A DNA stretch of 64,000 nt from Pseudomonas sp. CFII64 (GTDB taxonomy: Bacteria > Pseudomonadota > Gammaproteobacteria > Pseudomonadales > Pseudomonadaceae). Of this stretch, positions 34,545 through 43,579 are shown one piece after another (the first letter of the stretch is position 1; every line of letters begins with the position of its first letter). A program made the translations under genes and the position numbers. The notes under the pieces were generated by a model. It had not been told where the DNA came from. It made no database searches and saw nothing but the letters and a program-made list of their open reading frames with translations. Where the stretch lies: positions 1 to 64,000 of the forward strand of contig NZ_ATLO01000026.1 in the NCBI RefSeq assembly GCF_000416235.1. The letters are read 5' to 3'.

Positions 34545-36751
34545 ACAGCCTGACAAACCAAACGGCTTCACCCTTGGGCCAACCGCTGGACCGCGTCGAT
34601 GGCAGGCTCAAGGTCACCGGCCAGGCGCGTTATGCCGGGGAGTACCCGGAAACCGGCCTGCTGCATGGCAGCGTGGTGTCCAGCAGCATCGCTCGCGGCC
34701 GCGTGACGCATATCGATATCAGCGAGGCGTTGCAGGTGCCCGGCGTGGTCATGGTGCTGGATCACAAGAACCGACCCCGCCTCGCCAGTTACGACGAAGA
34801 CTATCAGGACGCTGACTCAGCCGAGGGCTCGCCATTTCGCCCGCTGTATAACGACCGGGTGTTGTACAGCGGCCAGCCGCTGGCGCTGGTGGTGGCGCAA
34901 ACTCTGGAGCTGGCGCGTTATGCAGCTTCGCTGGTACGCATTGAGTATCTGCTGGAGCATCACGAGACCAACTTGCTGGCGGTGCTTGAAGATTCCCACG
35001 CCGCGCCCGCCGAACTGCCCAAGCCGCGCGGCAACTTTCAGGCTGAGTTTGCCGGGTCAGCGCTGAGCGTCGATGTTCACTACAGCACGCCCATCGAGCA
35101 CCACAATCCGATGGAGCCCCATGCGTCCACCGTGCTGTATCAGGCCGACGGCAGCCTGCATGTTCATGACAAGACCCAAGGCCCGCAAAACTGCCAGGAT
35201 TACCTGCACAAAGTATTCGGCATGGATAAGGAAAAGATCCGCGTGTTCGCCGCCTTTGTCGGTGGCGCGTTCGGCTCCGGGCTGCGTCCACAGTATCAAC
35301 TGCCGCTGGCGGTCATGGCGGCGCTGGAGTTGAAGCGTTCGGTACGCGTGACCCTGACTCGACAGCAGATGTTCACCTTTGGTTATCGGCCGCGCACGTT
35401 GCAGCACTTGCAACTGGGTGCAGCGGCGAACGGAAGATTGCTGGCGGTCGGCCACGAAGCCATCGGCCAGACCTCACGTTTCGAAGACTTCACCGAGCAC
35501 GTCGTGGAATGGAGCGGCATGCTCTATCAATGCGACAACGTGCGGCTCAGTTACAAACTCGCACCGCTGGATGTTTTTACCCCGCTGGATATGCGTGCGC
35601 CGGGTGCGGCACTGGGCTTGATCGGTCTGGAATGCGCCATGGACGAACTGGCCTGCGCTGTCGCGATTGATCCGGTGCAACTGCGGCTGATCAATTTCGC
35701 CGAACGCAATGGCAACGAAGACAAGCCTTATTCGAGCAAGGAGTTGCGCGCCTGTTATACGCAGGGCGCGGAACGTTTCGGCTGGAGCAACCGCAACCCC
35801 GAACCGCGCAGCATGCGCCAGGGGCGACAGTTGATCGGTTGGGGCATGGCGGGTGGCGTGTGGGAAGCCATGCAAATGAAGGCCAGCGCCAAGGCCCGGA
35901 TCGGCGTGGACGGCAAGTTGATCGTCAGCAGCGCGACCACCGATATCGGCACCGGCACCTACACCGTCATGACCCAGATCGCAGCCGCGGCGGCGGGTGT
36001 TGCCACTGAAGATGTCACTTTTTTGCTCGGTGATTCCTCGCTGCCCACCGCGCCGTTGCAGGGCGGGTCGTTCACGGTTTCTTCGGTGGGCACGGCTGTG
36101 CAGCAGGCCAGCAAGGCCTTGCGCGAAAAACTGTTCGAGGCGGCCTGCCAGGTCGACGCGCAATGGACTTCAGCCCATGCTGATCAGATGACCCTTGCCC
36201 AAGGCTACTTGCAGGTGGGCGAGCAACAGTTGGCACTGGCCGAAGTGTTGAGTGGCTTTCCCGACGGGCTTGAAGTCCAGGTAGATGCCGAGCCGGACAA
36301 GAAACGCGATGCTTATGCAACGGCGACGCATTCGGCGGTTTTCGTTGAAGTGCAAGTGGACGAAGACCTGGGCAGCATTCGTGTCACCCGGGTGGTCAGC
36401 GCCATCGCTGCGGGGCGGGTAGTCAATCCGAAAATGGCCCGCAGCCAGATTCTTGGTGGCGTGGTCTGGGGCGTCGGCATGGCGCTTCATGAGGAAACCC
36501 AGACCGACCATAACCTGGGGCGCCACATGAACCACAGTCTCGCCGAGTATCACATACCGGTTAATGCCGATATCGGCGACATTGACGTGATTTTCGTCGA
36601 GGAAGACGACCAGATCGTCAACGCGCTGGGTTCCAAGGGCGTCGGCGAAATCGGCATCGTCGGCGTCGCAGCGGCAGTCGCCAACGCGATCTACCATGCA
36701 ACCGGCAAGCGAGTGCGGGATTTCCCGATTACCTTGGATAAGGTGCTTTGA
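34541..36751 (+). CDS. paoC: PaoC-like molybdopterin-binding catalytic subunit
   Basis: 736 residues of the xanthine-dehydrogenase/aldehyde-oxidase fold. Landmarks are DGRLKVTGQARYAGEYP, HNPMEPHAS, GGAFGSGLRPQYQ, GWGMAGGVWEAMQMKA and the C-terminal catalytic-Glu segment GVGEIGIVGVAAAVANA. It should carry the Mo-pterin cofactor and oxidise aldehydes. The substrate is unknown. Coupled by ATGA to paoB. The cofactor loading chaperone must lie elsewhere. Confidence 0.9.
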   Translation: MNSLTNQTASPLGQPLDRVDGRLKVTGQARYAGEYPETGLLHGSVVSSSIARGRVTHIDISEALQVPGVVMVLDHKNRPRLASYDEDYQDADSAEGSPFRPLYNDRVLYSGQPLALVVAQTLELARYAASLVRIEYLLEHHETNLLAVLEDSHAAPAELPKPRGNFQAEFAGSALSVDVHYSTPIEHHNPMEPHASTVLYQADGSLHVHDKTQGPQNCQDYLHKVFGMDKEKIRVFAAFVGGAFGSGLRPQYQLPLAVMAALELKRSVRVTLTRQQMFTFGYRPRTLQHLQLGAAANGRLLAVGHEAIGQTSRFEDFTEHVVEWSGMLYQCDNVRLSYKLAPLDVFTPLDMRAPGAALGLIGLECAMDELACAVAIDPVQLRLINFAERNGNEDKPYSSKELRACYTQGAERFGWSNRNPEPRSMRQGRQLIGWGMAGGVWEAMQMKASAKARIGVDGKLIVSSATTDIGTGTYTVMTQIAAAAAGVATEDVTFLLGDSSLPTAPLQGGSFTVSSVGTAVQQASKALREKLFEAACQVDAQWTSAHADQMTLAQGYLQVGEQQLALAEVLSGFPDGLEVQVDAEPDKKRDAYATATHSAVFVEVQVDEDLGSIRVTRVVSAIAAGRVVNPKMARSQILGGVVWGVGMALHEETQTDHNLGRHMNHSLAEYHIPVNADIGDIDVIFVEEDDQIVNALGSKGVGEIGIVGVAAAVANAIYHATGKRVRDFPITLDKVL

Positions 36752-36774
36752 ACATCTGAATTGGATTGGGATTC

Positions 36775-36881
36775 GTTGGAGCGAGGCTTGGTGCAGGACC
36801 GCTTTAGCCGGGAGGGCAATTGATGCTCTCGCGACTAAAGTCGCTCCTACTGCCGATTCGCGGGCAAGCCTCGCTCCAACA
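36775..36881. repeat. nested REP: family B doublet inside family C doublet
   Basis: C head GTTGGAGCGAGGCTTG (about 36777-36792), then a B element (about 36793-36851: GACCGCTTTAGCCGGGAG and an inverted CTCGCGACTAAAGTCGCTCC), then the C tail CGCGGGCAAGCCTCGCTCCA (36859-36878). Intergenic between paoC and the choline-type binding protein gene. Confidence 0.8.
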
Positions 36882-37045
36882 GGGGCGGGGCTGTAATCCC
36901 TCAATGTCGCCAGAGTGCAAGCACAGGTCGCGCTGGTGCGCTTCGTGCCGCGCACTGCTGCGTAGTTTGGTCACTCCGGCAGCACTCGTATTGCCGCTGA
37001 TGCTTGAAAAAACCAAAAATATCGAGCCGACCCGAGGGAGCACGC

Positions 37046-37987
37046 ATGAAGAAACTAATTCGTCATATCAGTTGCGGTGTATTGATGCTGAGCAGTACGG
37101 CGTTGCTGGCTGCCGAACCCGCAGCGTGCCAGAACGTGCGCATGGGCGTGGTCAACTGGACCGATGTGATCGCCACCAGCGCGGTTGCCCAGGTCTTGCT
37201 GCAAAACATGGGTTATGACGTCAAGCAGACCAGCGCGGCGCAGCAGATTGTTTTCGGCGGTTTGCGCGACGGGCGTCTGGATATCTTCCTCGGCTACTGG
37301 AAGCCGGCGATGGACAAGAACATCGCCCCGTTCCTGGCGGCCAATCAGGTCAAGGTGCTCGACAAACCCAGCATGAGTGATGCTCAGGCGACGTTGGCGG
37401 TGCCGGATTACGTGGCCGCTGGCGGGCTCAAGACCTTTGGCGATATCGCCAAATTCAAGGACAAGCTCGGCGGCAAGATCTACGGCATCGAACCCGGCAC
37501 CGGCGCCAACACCAACATCAAGGACATGATCGCCAAGAACCAGTTCGGCCTGGGTGGATTCCAGCTGGTTGAGTCGGGCGAGGCGGGGATGCTGGCGGCG
37601 GTACAACGTGCGGTCAAACGCAACGAATGGGTGGTGTTTGTCGGCTGGACCCCGCACCCGATGAACATCAACATGAAAATCGATTACCTGACCGGCAGTG
37701 AAGACGTCTTTGGTCCGCAGGAGGGCGCCGCTACCGTCTCCGTGGTCACCGCACCGGATTACGCCCAGCGTTGCCCGAACGTCAGCAAAATGTTGAGCAA
37801 TCTGACCTTCACCGCCGCTCAGGAAAGCCAGATGATGGTGCCGATCATGGACCGCAAGGCGCCGGATGACGTCGCCAAACAGTGGCTGAAGGATCACCCG
37901 GAAGATCTGCAGCGCTGGCTGGCTGGCGTGACGACTTTCGATGGCAAGGACGCAGCCCCGGCGGTTGTGGCCGCTATCGGCAAATAA
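37046..37987 (+). CDS. choline/betaine-type ABC transporter substrate-binding protein (orphan)
   Basis: 313 residues with a signal peptide (about 1-22, ending LLAAEP). It matches ChoX/CbcX/BetX-type periplasmic binding proteins (OpuAC fold): NVRMGVVNWTDVIATSAVA, DIFLGYWKPAMDKN and YGIEPGTGANTNIKDMI, with VVFVGWTPHPMNINM holding aromatic cage residues. There is no permease or ATPase gene beside it, so it must deliver to a transporter elsewhere. The ATG at 37046 with GGGAG fits the signal peptide better than the ATG at 37004. Confidence 0.85.
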   Translation: MKKLIRHISCGVLMLSSTALLAAEPAACQNVRMGVVNWTDVIATSAVAQVLLQNMGYDVKQTSAAQQIVFGGLRDGRLDIFLGYWKPAMDKNIAPFLAANQVKVLDKPSMSDAQATLAVPDYVAAGGLKTFGDIAKFKDKLGGKIYGIEPGTGANTNIKDMIAKNQFGLGGFQLVESGEAGMLAAVQRAVKRNEWVVFVGWTPHPMNINMKIDYLTGSEDVFGPQEGAATVSVVTAPDYAQRCPNVSKMLSNLTFTAAQESQMMVPIMDRKAPDDVAKQWLKDHPEDLQRWLAGVTTFDGKDAAPAVVAAIGK

Positions 37988-37996
37988 AGATAGCCG

Positions 37997-38055
37997 CTGG
38001 AGCGAGGCTTGCCCGCGAAGAGGCCAGTACATTCGCGGGCAAGCCTCGCTCCAAC
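37997..38055. repeat. REP doublet, family C, compact
   Basis: GGAGCGAGGCTTGCCCGCGA head (38000-38019) and CGCGGGCAAGCCTCGCTCCA tail (38034-38053) around a 14-bp spacer. Its left end is 9 bp from the binding-protein stop. Confidence 0.9.
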
Positions 38056-38094
38056 GAAACCACCCAGTCGCATCGGGTCAGTGCTGGAGTACTT

Positions 38095-39033
38095 ATGACC
38101 ACCCATTACCCCCTATCTGCCGAAATGGCCGGGTTCGTCGCCCGGACCCTCACCTTCAGTTCCTCCGCTTCGGACATGAGCGAGCAGCGCGCGGCCTATT
38201 CCAGGATGTGCCGGGCATTTAACCCGTCACGTCCGGCGGGCCTTGCCGTTACGGATTTCGAACTGGCTGATGTGCCCGTTCGCAGTTATCGCCCTGACAG
38301 TCTTGCCCCGGACACCGCTGCCGATTGCGTGCTGTACCTGCATGGCGGCGGCTGGGTGGTGGGCGATCTGGACTCTCACGACTTCATCTGCACCGATCTG
38401 GCTCTGGATCTGGGCTGCGTGGTAATCGCCGTGGACTATCGCCTGGCGCCGGAGCATCCGTTCCCGGCGGCATTCGAAGATTGTGTGGCGGTTTGGCACG
38501 GTATTCAGGCGCAAGCGGACTGGCTGGGCATCGATCCGTTAAAGGTCGCGGTTGCCGGAGACAGTGCAGGGGCGACCCTGGCGGCTGCGTTGTGCCTGGC
38601 GTTGCGCGATGCGGGGCAGCGCCAGCCGTGCGGTCAGGTCTTGATTTATCCGGCGTTGGGCGGCGCAGCGGATTTACCGTCGCGCAGTGAATGTGCCGAT
38701 GCGCCGCTATTGAGCAGCGTGGATGTCGATTGTTATCTGGCGCTTTACGCGACCACTGCGCAGCACATGCGCTCGCCTTATGCCTGGCCCTTGCTGGCGC
38801 AGGACTTCAGCCAACTCGCTCCGGCGTTCATCGCCGTTGCACAGTTCGATCCGTTACGCGATGACGGCGTGGTTTATGAGCAGAAACTGCGCGAGGCGGG
38901 CGTAGCCACCCGGTTTTATTGGGGCAGCGGGTTGGTTCACGGCTGCCTGCGGGCCAAGGGGCAGGCGCAGGAGGCTGATGAGTTGTATCGGCGGATCGTG
39001 GAGGCGTTGCGGATTATTGCCAAAAATACCTGA
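38095..39033 (+). CDS. alpha/beta hydrolase, hormone-sensitive-lipase family
   Basis: 312 residues. Oxyanion motif HGGGWVVGDLDSHD, nucleophile elbow AGDSAGATLAAAL, and the C-terminal Asp/His region (FDPLRDDGVVYEQKL, LVHGCLR) identify the HSL/GDXG esterase family. Small acyl esters are the usual substrates. A compact REP separates it from the choline-type binding protein on the same strand, so a choline-ester or carnitine-ester role is possible but purely contextual. ATG has GGAG 6-7 bases upstream. Confidence 0.88.
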   Translation: MTTHYPLSAEMAGFVARTLTFSSSASDMSEQRAAYSRMCRAFNPSRPAGLAVTDFELADVPVRSYRPDSLAPDTAADCVLYLHGGGWVVGDLDSHDFICTDLALDLGCVVIAVDYRLAPEHPFPAAFEDCVAVWHGIQAQADWLGIDPLKVAVAGDSAGATLAAALCLALRDAGQRQPCGQVLIYPALGGAADLPSRSECADAPLLSSVDVDCYLALYATTAQHMRSPYAWPLLAQDFSQLAPAFIAVAQFDPLRDDGVVYEQKLREAGVATRFYWGSGLVHGCLRAKGQAQEADELYRRIVEALRIIAKNT

Positions 39034-39036
39034 CCC

Positions 39037-39127
39037 CGTTGGAGCGAAGCTTGCCCGCGAATGCGTCGATTCGGTCGATGAAAGTACCGACTGAAAAACC
39101 GGTTCGCGGGCAAGCCTCGCTCCAACG
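39037..39127. repeat. REP doublet, family C
   Basis: GTTGGAGCGAAGCTTGCCCG head (39038-39057) and inverted tail CGCGGGCAAGCCTCGCTCCA (39105-39124) between the convergent esterase and MFS genes. The head carries one substitution relative to the tail (AAGC for AGGC). Confidence 0.85.
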
Positions 39128-39137
39128 GGCTGTTAAG

Positions 39138-40391
39138 TTAAACCGGCGCTTTCTGAACTTCCGCTTCTTCCACCACATCCCGCATCCGGTCGCGATTGGC
39201 CAGGGTCGGGAACAGTTTGATCCAGATGCCGGTTACCGCCAGGGTGCCGACGCCGCCCAGTACTACAGCGGGAACAGTGCCCAGCCAATGCGCGGTCAAG
39301 CCGGATTCGAACTCCCCAAGTTGATTGGATGCGCCGATGAACAGGCCGTTGACCGCGCTGACGCGGCCGCGCATTTCATCCGGGGTTTCCAGCTGCACGA
39401 ACGAGGCGCGGATCACCATGCTGATCATGTCCGCAGCGCCCAGCACGACCAGCACAGCCAGGGAAAACCAGAACGACGTCGACAAGCCGAACGCAATGGT
39501 CGCCACCCCAAACACGCCGACGGCGGTGAACATCACACGTCCCACCTTGCGCTCGACGTTGAAATGCGCGAGCCACAACGACATGCCCAACGCGCCGACC
39601 GCCGGCGCCGACCGTAACAGCCCCAGGCCCCAGGGACCGGTCAGCAGGATATCGCTGGCGAATACCGGCAACAGCGCCGTCGCGCCGCCGAGCAGCACTG
39701 CGAACAGATCAAGGGAAATTGCGCCGAGCACATCCGGGCGGCTGCGGATGAAACGAATCCCGGCCAGCAGCGAATCAAGCGTTGCCTTACCCTTGTTCAA
39801 CGCCATCTGGCGAGCGGGCAGGCTGAGCATCAACCCGCAGGCAATCACATACAGCAGCACGGTCGGGCCGTAGACCCAGCTGCTGCCAAATGCATACAGA
39901 AAACCGCCCAGCGCCGGCGCGACGATGGTCGCGGTTTGCTGTGCCGACTGCGCCGACGCGACCGCCCGGGGGAACAGCGCACTGGGCACGATGCTGGGCA
40001 ACAGCGCTTGGGTCGCAGGCATTTCAAAAGAACGGGACGCGCCCAGGGCAAAGGCCAGAATGAAGATCATTTCCCGCGTCACACTGTCCGTGGTGCTGCC
40101 GATGAACAGCGCCAGAGCGATCAATGCCTGTGCGGTCTGGCACAGCGCGGCGATCTTGCGGCGGTCGTAGCGATCCGCCACGTGACCGGTGTGCAGCATG
40201 AACAGCACGCGAGGCGCGAACTCCACGAGCCCGATCAAACCCAGGTCCAGAACATTGCCGGTCAGCTGATAAAGATTCCAGCCAATGGCGACTGTCAGCA
40301 TCTGAAAACCACTGGCGGTGAAGATACGGGCGAACCAGAAAGCGACGAACGGGCGATGATTGCGCAACAGAACGGGGGCTTGAGTCGGCAT
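39138..40391 (-). CDS. MFS transporter, EntS/DHA3-like exporter
   Basis: 417 residues, 12 membrane helices (MFS_3/DHA3 group). N-terminal FVAFWFARIFTASGFQM, loop 2-3 motif GHVADRYDRRKIA, and the RSFEMPATQALLPSIVP segment after helix 4 are typical. Related exporters carry siderophores or macrolides, but no biosynthetic genes are nearby. Stop lies 10 bp from a family C REP. Confidence 0.85.
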   Translation of the reverse strand: MPTQAPVLLRNHRPFVAFWFARIFTASGFQMLTVAIGWNLYQLTGNVLDLGLIGLVEFAPRVLFMLHTGHVADRYDRRKIAALCQTAQALIALALFIGSTTDSVTREMIFILAFALGASRSFEMPATQALLPSIVPSALFPRAVASAQSAQQTATIVAPALGGFLYAFGSSWVYGPTVLLYVIACGLMLSLPARQMALNKGKATLDSLLAGIRFIRSRPDVLGAISLDLFAVLLGGATALLPVFASDILLTGPWGLGLLRSAPAVGALGMSLWLAHFNVERKVGRVMFTAVGVFGVATIAFGLSTSFWFSLAVLVVLGAADMISMVIRASFVQLETPDEMRGRVSAVNGLFIGASNQLGEFESGLTAHWLGTVPAVVLGGVGTLAVTGIWIKLFPTLANRDRMRDVVEEAEVQKAPV

Positions 40392-40602
40392 GAGTTACAG
40401 CGGCCTGGCAGGGGGATAGCCGAGATTATCACTTTGTAACAACGCATTGCGTGAAACCGAGGTCGATCCCGCCAGGTTTTTTTGCAGCGGACACCCCGGT
40501 TACAAATTCCACTTCGATGTCAGAAAACTCCGAAGCCCCCGCCGGGCGGGCCTTTGCGGGGTGAGGCAAGACGTCACGCGACAAAAGACCACACAGAGCA
40601 CG

Positions 40603-40629
40603 CGTTCAAATAGGTCTACTCTTTGAACG
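40603..40629. promoter_or_regulatory. perfect inverted repeat upstream of cioA
   Basis: CGTTCAAA (40603-40610), 11-base spacer, TTTGAACG (40622-40629). It lies 4 bp upstream of the ANR-type box. Probably an operator; the regulator is not identifiable from sequence. Confidence 0.5.
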
Positions 40630-40633
40630 TTGG

Positions 40634-40647
40634 TTGACCTGCGTCAA
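40634..40647. promoter_or_regulatory. ANR/FNR-type box upstream of cioA
   Basis: TTGAC-CTGC-GTCAA, a perfect palindrome matching the ANR/FNR consensus TTGAY-N4-RTCAA. It lies 149-162 bases upstream of the cioA start. ANR control of cio is established in P. aeruginosa; whether the site activates or represses here cannot be told. The rest of the 404-bp gap holds the inverted repeat at 40603 and an otherwise unremarkable leader. Confidence 0.65.
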
Positions 40648-40795
40648 TGCGCGTTAAGCAATCGTGTGTCGGCGCGACCAACAGATCCCCCATGCCGGAA
40701 ACACAGAACAATTCCACCCTGCCGTGCTCCATATTTGTGGGGGCAGTCGCTGATGGCTTCGAGTCGCCAGCTGTTTAACCTGAAGAGGAAGACCT

Positions 40796-42238
40796 ATGTT
40801 CGGTTTGGAGGCAATTGATCTCGCCCGAATTCAGTTCGCGTTTACCATTTCGTTCCACATTCTGTTTCCTGCCATCACCATTGGTCTGGCAAGTTACCTG
40901 GCTGTGCTCGAAGGGTTGTGGCTGAAGACCCGTGAAGACGTCTACCGTGACCTGTACCATTTCTGGTCGAAGATCTTTGCCGTCAACTTCGGTATGGGTG
41001 TGGTTTCCGGATTGGTCATGGCCTATCAGTTCGGCACCAACTGGAGCCGGTTTTCCGATTTCGCGGGGGCCGTCACCGGTCCGCTGCTGACCTACGAGGT
41101 GCTGACGGCGTTCTTCCTCGAAGCAGGCTTCCTCGGCGTCATGTTGTTCGGCTGGAATCGCGTCGGTCGCAACCTGCACTTCTTCTCTACCGTCATGGTG
41201 GCTATCGGCACCTTGATTTCAACCTTCTGGATCCTGTCGTCCAACAGCTGGATGCAGACCCCGCAAGGCTTTGAAATCGTCGACGGCCGGGTGATCCCCA
41301 CCGACTGGTTCGCCGTGGTATTCAACCCATCGTTCCCGTACCGCCTGGCGCACATGTCCGTGGCGGCGTTCGTGGCAACGGCATTCTTCGTGGGTTCTTC
41401 GGCGGCCTGGCATCTGTTGCGCGGTCGCGACACGCCGCCGATCCGCAAGATGCTCTCGATGGCGATGTGGATGGCGCTGTTGGTCGCGCCGGTACAGGCC
41501 GTGATCGGCGACTTCCATGGCCTGAATACCCTTGAACATCAGCCGGCGAAAATCGCCGCGATTGAGGGTCACTGGGAAAACGTCGGTGACGAGCCCACGC
41601 CGTTGATCCTGTTCGGCCTGCCGAACATGAAAACGGAAACCACTGACTTTGCCGTGGAAATCCCGTATCTGGGCAGCCTGATCCTGACTCACAGCCTGGA
41701 CAAGCAAGTCCCGGCGCTCAAGGAATTCAAACCCGAAGACCGGCCAAATTCGACGATTGTGTTCTGGTCGTTCCGGGTCATGGTCGGTCTCGGGTTTCTG
41801 ATGATCTTCACCGGACTGTGGAGTCTCTGGCTGCGCAGGCGCGACGCAATCTACAAATCACGGCCATTCCTCTACCTGGCGTTGTGGATGGGACCTTCGG
41901 GCCTGATTGCGATTCTGGCGGGCTGGATCACCACGGAAGTCGGTCGTCAGCCATGGGTCGTTTACGGCTTGATGCGCACCAAGGACGCGTCTTCCGGGCA
42001 TAGCATCGAACAGATGACCATCACCCTGGTGCTGTTTGTGGTGGTGTACTTCCTGCTGTTCGGTACCGGTCTTGGCTACATGATGCGTCTGGTGCGCAAA
42101 GGTCCGGTGGTCAATGAAGGCGATACGCCCAAACACGGCGGCCCTGGTCAGAAACGCACGCCGGCTCGTCCGCTCTCCGCCGCCGAAGAAGGCGCCGAAG
42201 ACCACGTCAATCACGACAGCCTGACCAAGGAGCATTAA
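40796..42238 (+). CDS. cioA: cyanide-insensitive terminal oxidase subunit I
   Basis: Quinol oxidase subunit of the bd-type family, 480 residues, nine membrane helices. Heme ligand His in the first helix (FTISFHILFPAI, H21), conserved QFGTNW-type quinol-side segment (AYQFGTNWSRF), and GWITTEVGRQPWVVYGLMRT. The Q loop is short, the mark of the CIO group rather than E. coli CydA. Located in the inner membrane; forms the complex with CioB. AGAGGAAG lies 5-6 bases before the ATG. An ANR box lies upstream. Confidence 0.95.
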   Translation: MFGLEAIDLARIQFAFTISFHILFPAITIGLASYLAVLEGLWLKTREDVYRDLYHFWSKIFAVNFGMGVVSGLVMAYQFGTNWSRFSDFAGAVTGPLLTYEVLTAFFLEAGFLGVMLFGWNRVGRNLHFFSTVMVAIGTLISTFWILSSNSWMQTPQGFEIVDGRVIPTDWFAVVFNPSFPYRLAHMSVAAFVATAFFVGSSAAWHLLRGRDTPPIRKMLSMAMWMALLVAPVQAVIGDFHGLNTLEHQPAKIAAIEGHWENVGDEPTPLILFGLPNMKTETTDFAVEIPYLGSLILTHSLDKQVPALKEFKPEDRPNSTIVFWSFRVMVGLGFLMIFTGLWSLWLRRRDAIYKSRPFLYLALWMGPSGLIAILAGWITTEVGRQPWVVYGLMRTKDASSGHSIEQMTITLVLFVVVYFLLFGTGLGYMMRLVRKGPVVNEGDTPKHGGPGQKRTPARPLSAAEEGAEDHVNHDSLTKEH

Positions 42239-42241
42239 GCC

Positions 42242-43249
42242 ATGGGTATTGATCTTCCGCTGATCTGGGCCGTCATCATCATCTTCGGCATCATGATGTA
42301 TGTCGTGATGGACGGCTTTGACCTCGGCATCGGCATCCTCTTCCCGTTCATGAAGCAAGAGCACGACCGCGATGTGATGATGAACACCGTCGCACCGGTC
42401 TGGGACGGTAACGAAACCTGGTTGGTCCTCGGGGGCGCGGGGTTGTTCGGCGCTTTTCCGCTGGCCTATTCAGTGGTGTTGTCGGCGCTCTATCTGCCAT
42501 TGATTCTGATGCTGATCGGGCTGATTTTTCGCGGCGTTGCCTTCGAGTTCCGTTTCAAGGCCACCGCCGCCAAGCGTCATTTGTGGGACAAGGCCTTTAT
42601 TGGCGGCTCGCTGACGGCCACGTTCTTCCAGGGGGTCGCGCTGGGCGCGTTCATCGATGGCTTCCCGGTGGTCAACCGGCAATTCGCCGGCGGTTCGCTG
42701 GACTGGCTCACACCGTTCACGATGTTCTGCGGCGTGGCGTTGATTGTCGCGTATGCACTGCTGGGCTGTACCTGGCTGATCATGAAGACCGAAGGTGCGT
42801 TGCAAAAGGCGATGCATGATCTGGCACGTCCGCTGGCGTTTGCGGTGCTGGCCGTGATCGGCATCGTCAGTCTCTGGACGCCGCTGGCTCACCCGGACAT
42901 TGCCGATCGCTGGTTCACGTTGCCGAATCTGTTCTGGTTCCTGCCGGTGCCGATTCTGGTGCTGGTGACCATGTACGGTTTGTTCAAGGCCGTGGCCCGC
43001 AATGCGAATTACACGCCGTTCCTGCTGACGCTGGTGTTGATTTTCCTCGGCTACAGCGGCCTGGGTATCAGCTTGTGGCCAAACATCGTGCCGCCGTCGA
43101 TTTCCATCTGGGACGCTGCTTCGCCACCGCAGAGCCAGGGTTTCATGCTGGTCGGGACGCTGTTCATCATCCCGTTCATCCTCGGTTACACCTTCTGGAG
43201 CTACTACGTGTTCCGTGGCAAGGTTACCCAGGAAGATGGCTATCACTAG
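42242..43249 (+). CDS. cioB: cyanide-insensitive terminal oxidase subunit II
   Basis: 335 residues, eight membrane helices. N-terminal IWAVIIIFGIMMYVVMDGFD, FDLGIGILFPF, and WDGNETWLVLGGAGLFGAFP (all CydB-type) followed by GGSLTATFFQGVALGAFIDG. Starts 3 bp after the cioA stop, so it is translated from the same mRNA. The usual partner of CioA in the bd-type oxidase. Confidence 0.95.
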   Translation: MGIDLPLIWAVIIIFGIMMYVVMDGFDLGIGILFPFMKQEHDRDVMMNTVAPVWDGNETWLVLGGAGLFGAFPLAYSVVLSALYLPLILMLIGLIFRGVAFEFRFKATAAKRHLWDKAFIGGSLTATFFQGVALGAFIDGFPVVNRQFAGGSLDWLTPFTMFCGVALIVAYALLGCTWLIMKTEGALQKAMHDLARPLAFAVLAVIGIVSLWTPLAHPDIADRWFTLPNLFWFLPVPILVLVTMYGLFKAVARNANYTPFLLTLVLIFLGYSGLGISLWPNIVPPSISIWDAASPPQSQGFMLVGTLFIIPFILGYTFWSYYVFRGKVTQEDGYH

Positions 43250-43301
43250 CAAACAGGCCTCCGGCGCTCAGCGCCGGAGCCATTGATAGAGGAGATTGGC
43301 G

Positions 43302-43475
43302 ATGTCCGGCAAAGAATCCTTTCATGACGACGACCAGGACCCGGCCCTGAAAAAACCGCTCTGGCAGCGCGTGGCCTGGTTGATCGGTATCTGGGCGGGC
43401 AGTGTGTTCGCCCTGTATATCGTCGCCAGCCTGCTGCGGATGTTCATGACCGCCGCAGGTATGCGCACGCATTGA
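43302..43475 (+). CDS. DUF2474-type small third subunit of Cio oxidase
   Basis: 57 residues starting MSGKESFHDDDQDPALKKPL. One predicted membrane helix (about 24-45, WLIGIWAGSVFALYIVASLL), charged N terminus. GGAGATTGGCG precedes the ATG and it lies 52 bp after cioB. Small single-span partners like CydX/CbdX stabilise bd-type oxidases; DUF2474 proteins occupy this place beside cioAB. Assigned from position and topology. Confidence 0.75.
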   Translation: MSGKESFHDDDQDPALKKPLWQRVAWLIGIWAGSVFALYIVASLLRMFMTAAGMRTH

Positions 43476-43579
43476 TACGAATCCCATTCCGCGCTCACTG
43501 GGCGCGGCTTGCGGCTTTGCGGCTGTGAACGAGTACATATCCCGCAAGGGCAAACGAATATGTACTCATTCCAATGCAA

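Noticed and set aside
40537..40561. CCCCGC...GCGGGG hairpin as a terminator for the MFS gene
   Set aside because: It lies upstream of that minus-strand gene, has a long loop and no T-tract.
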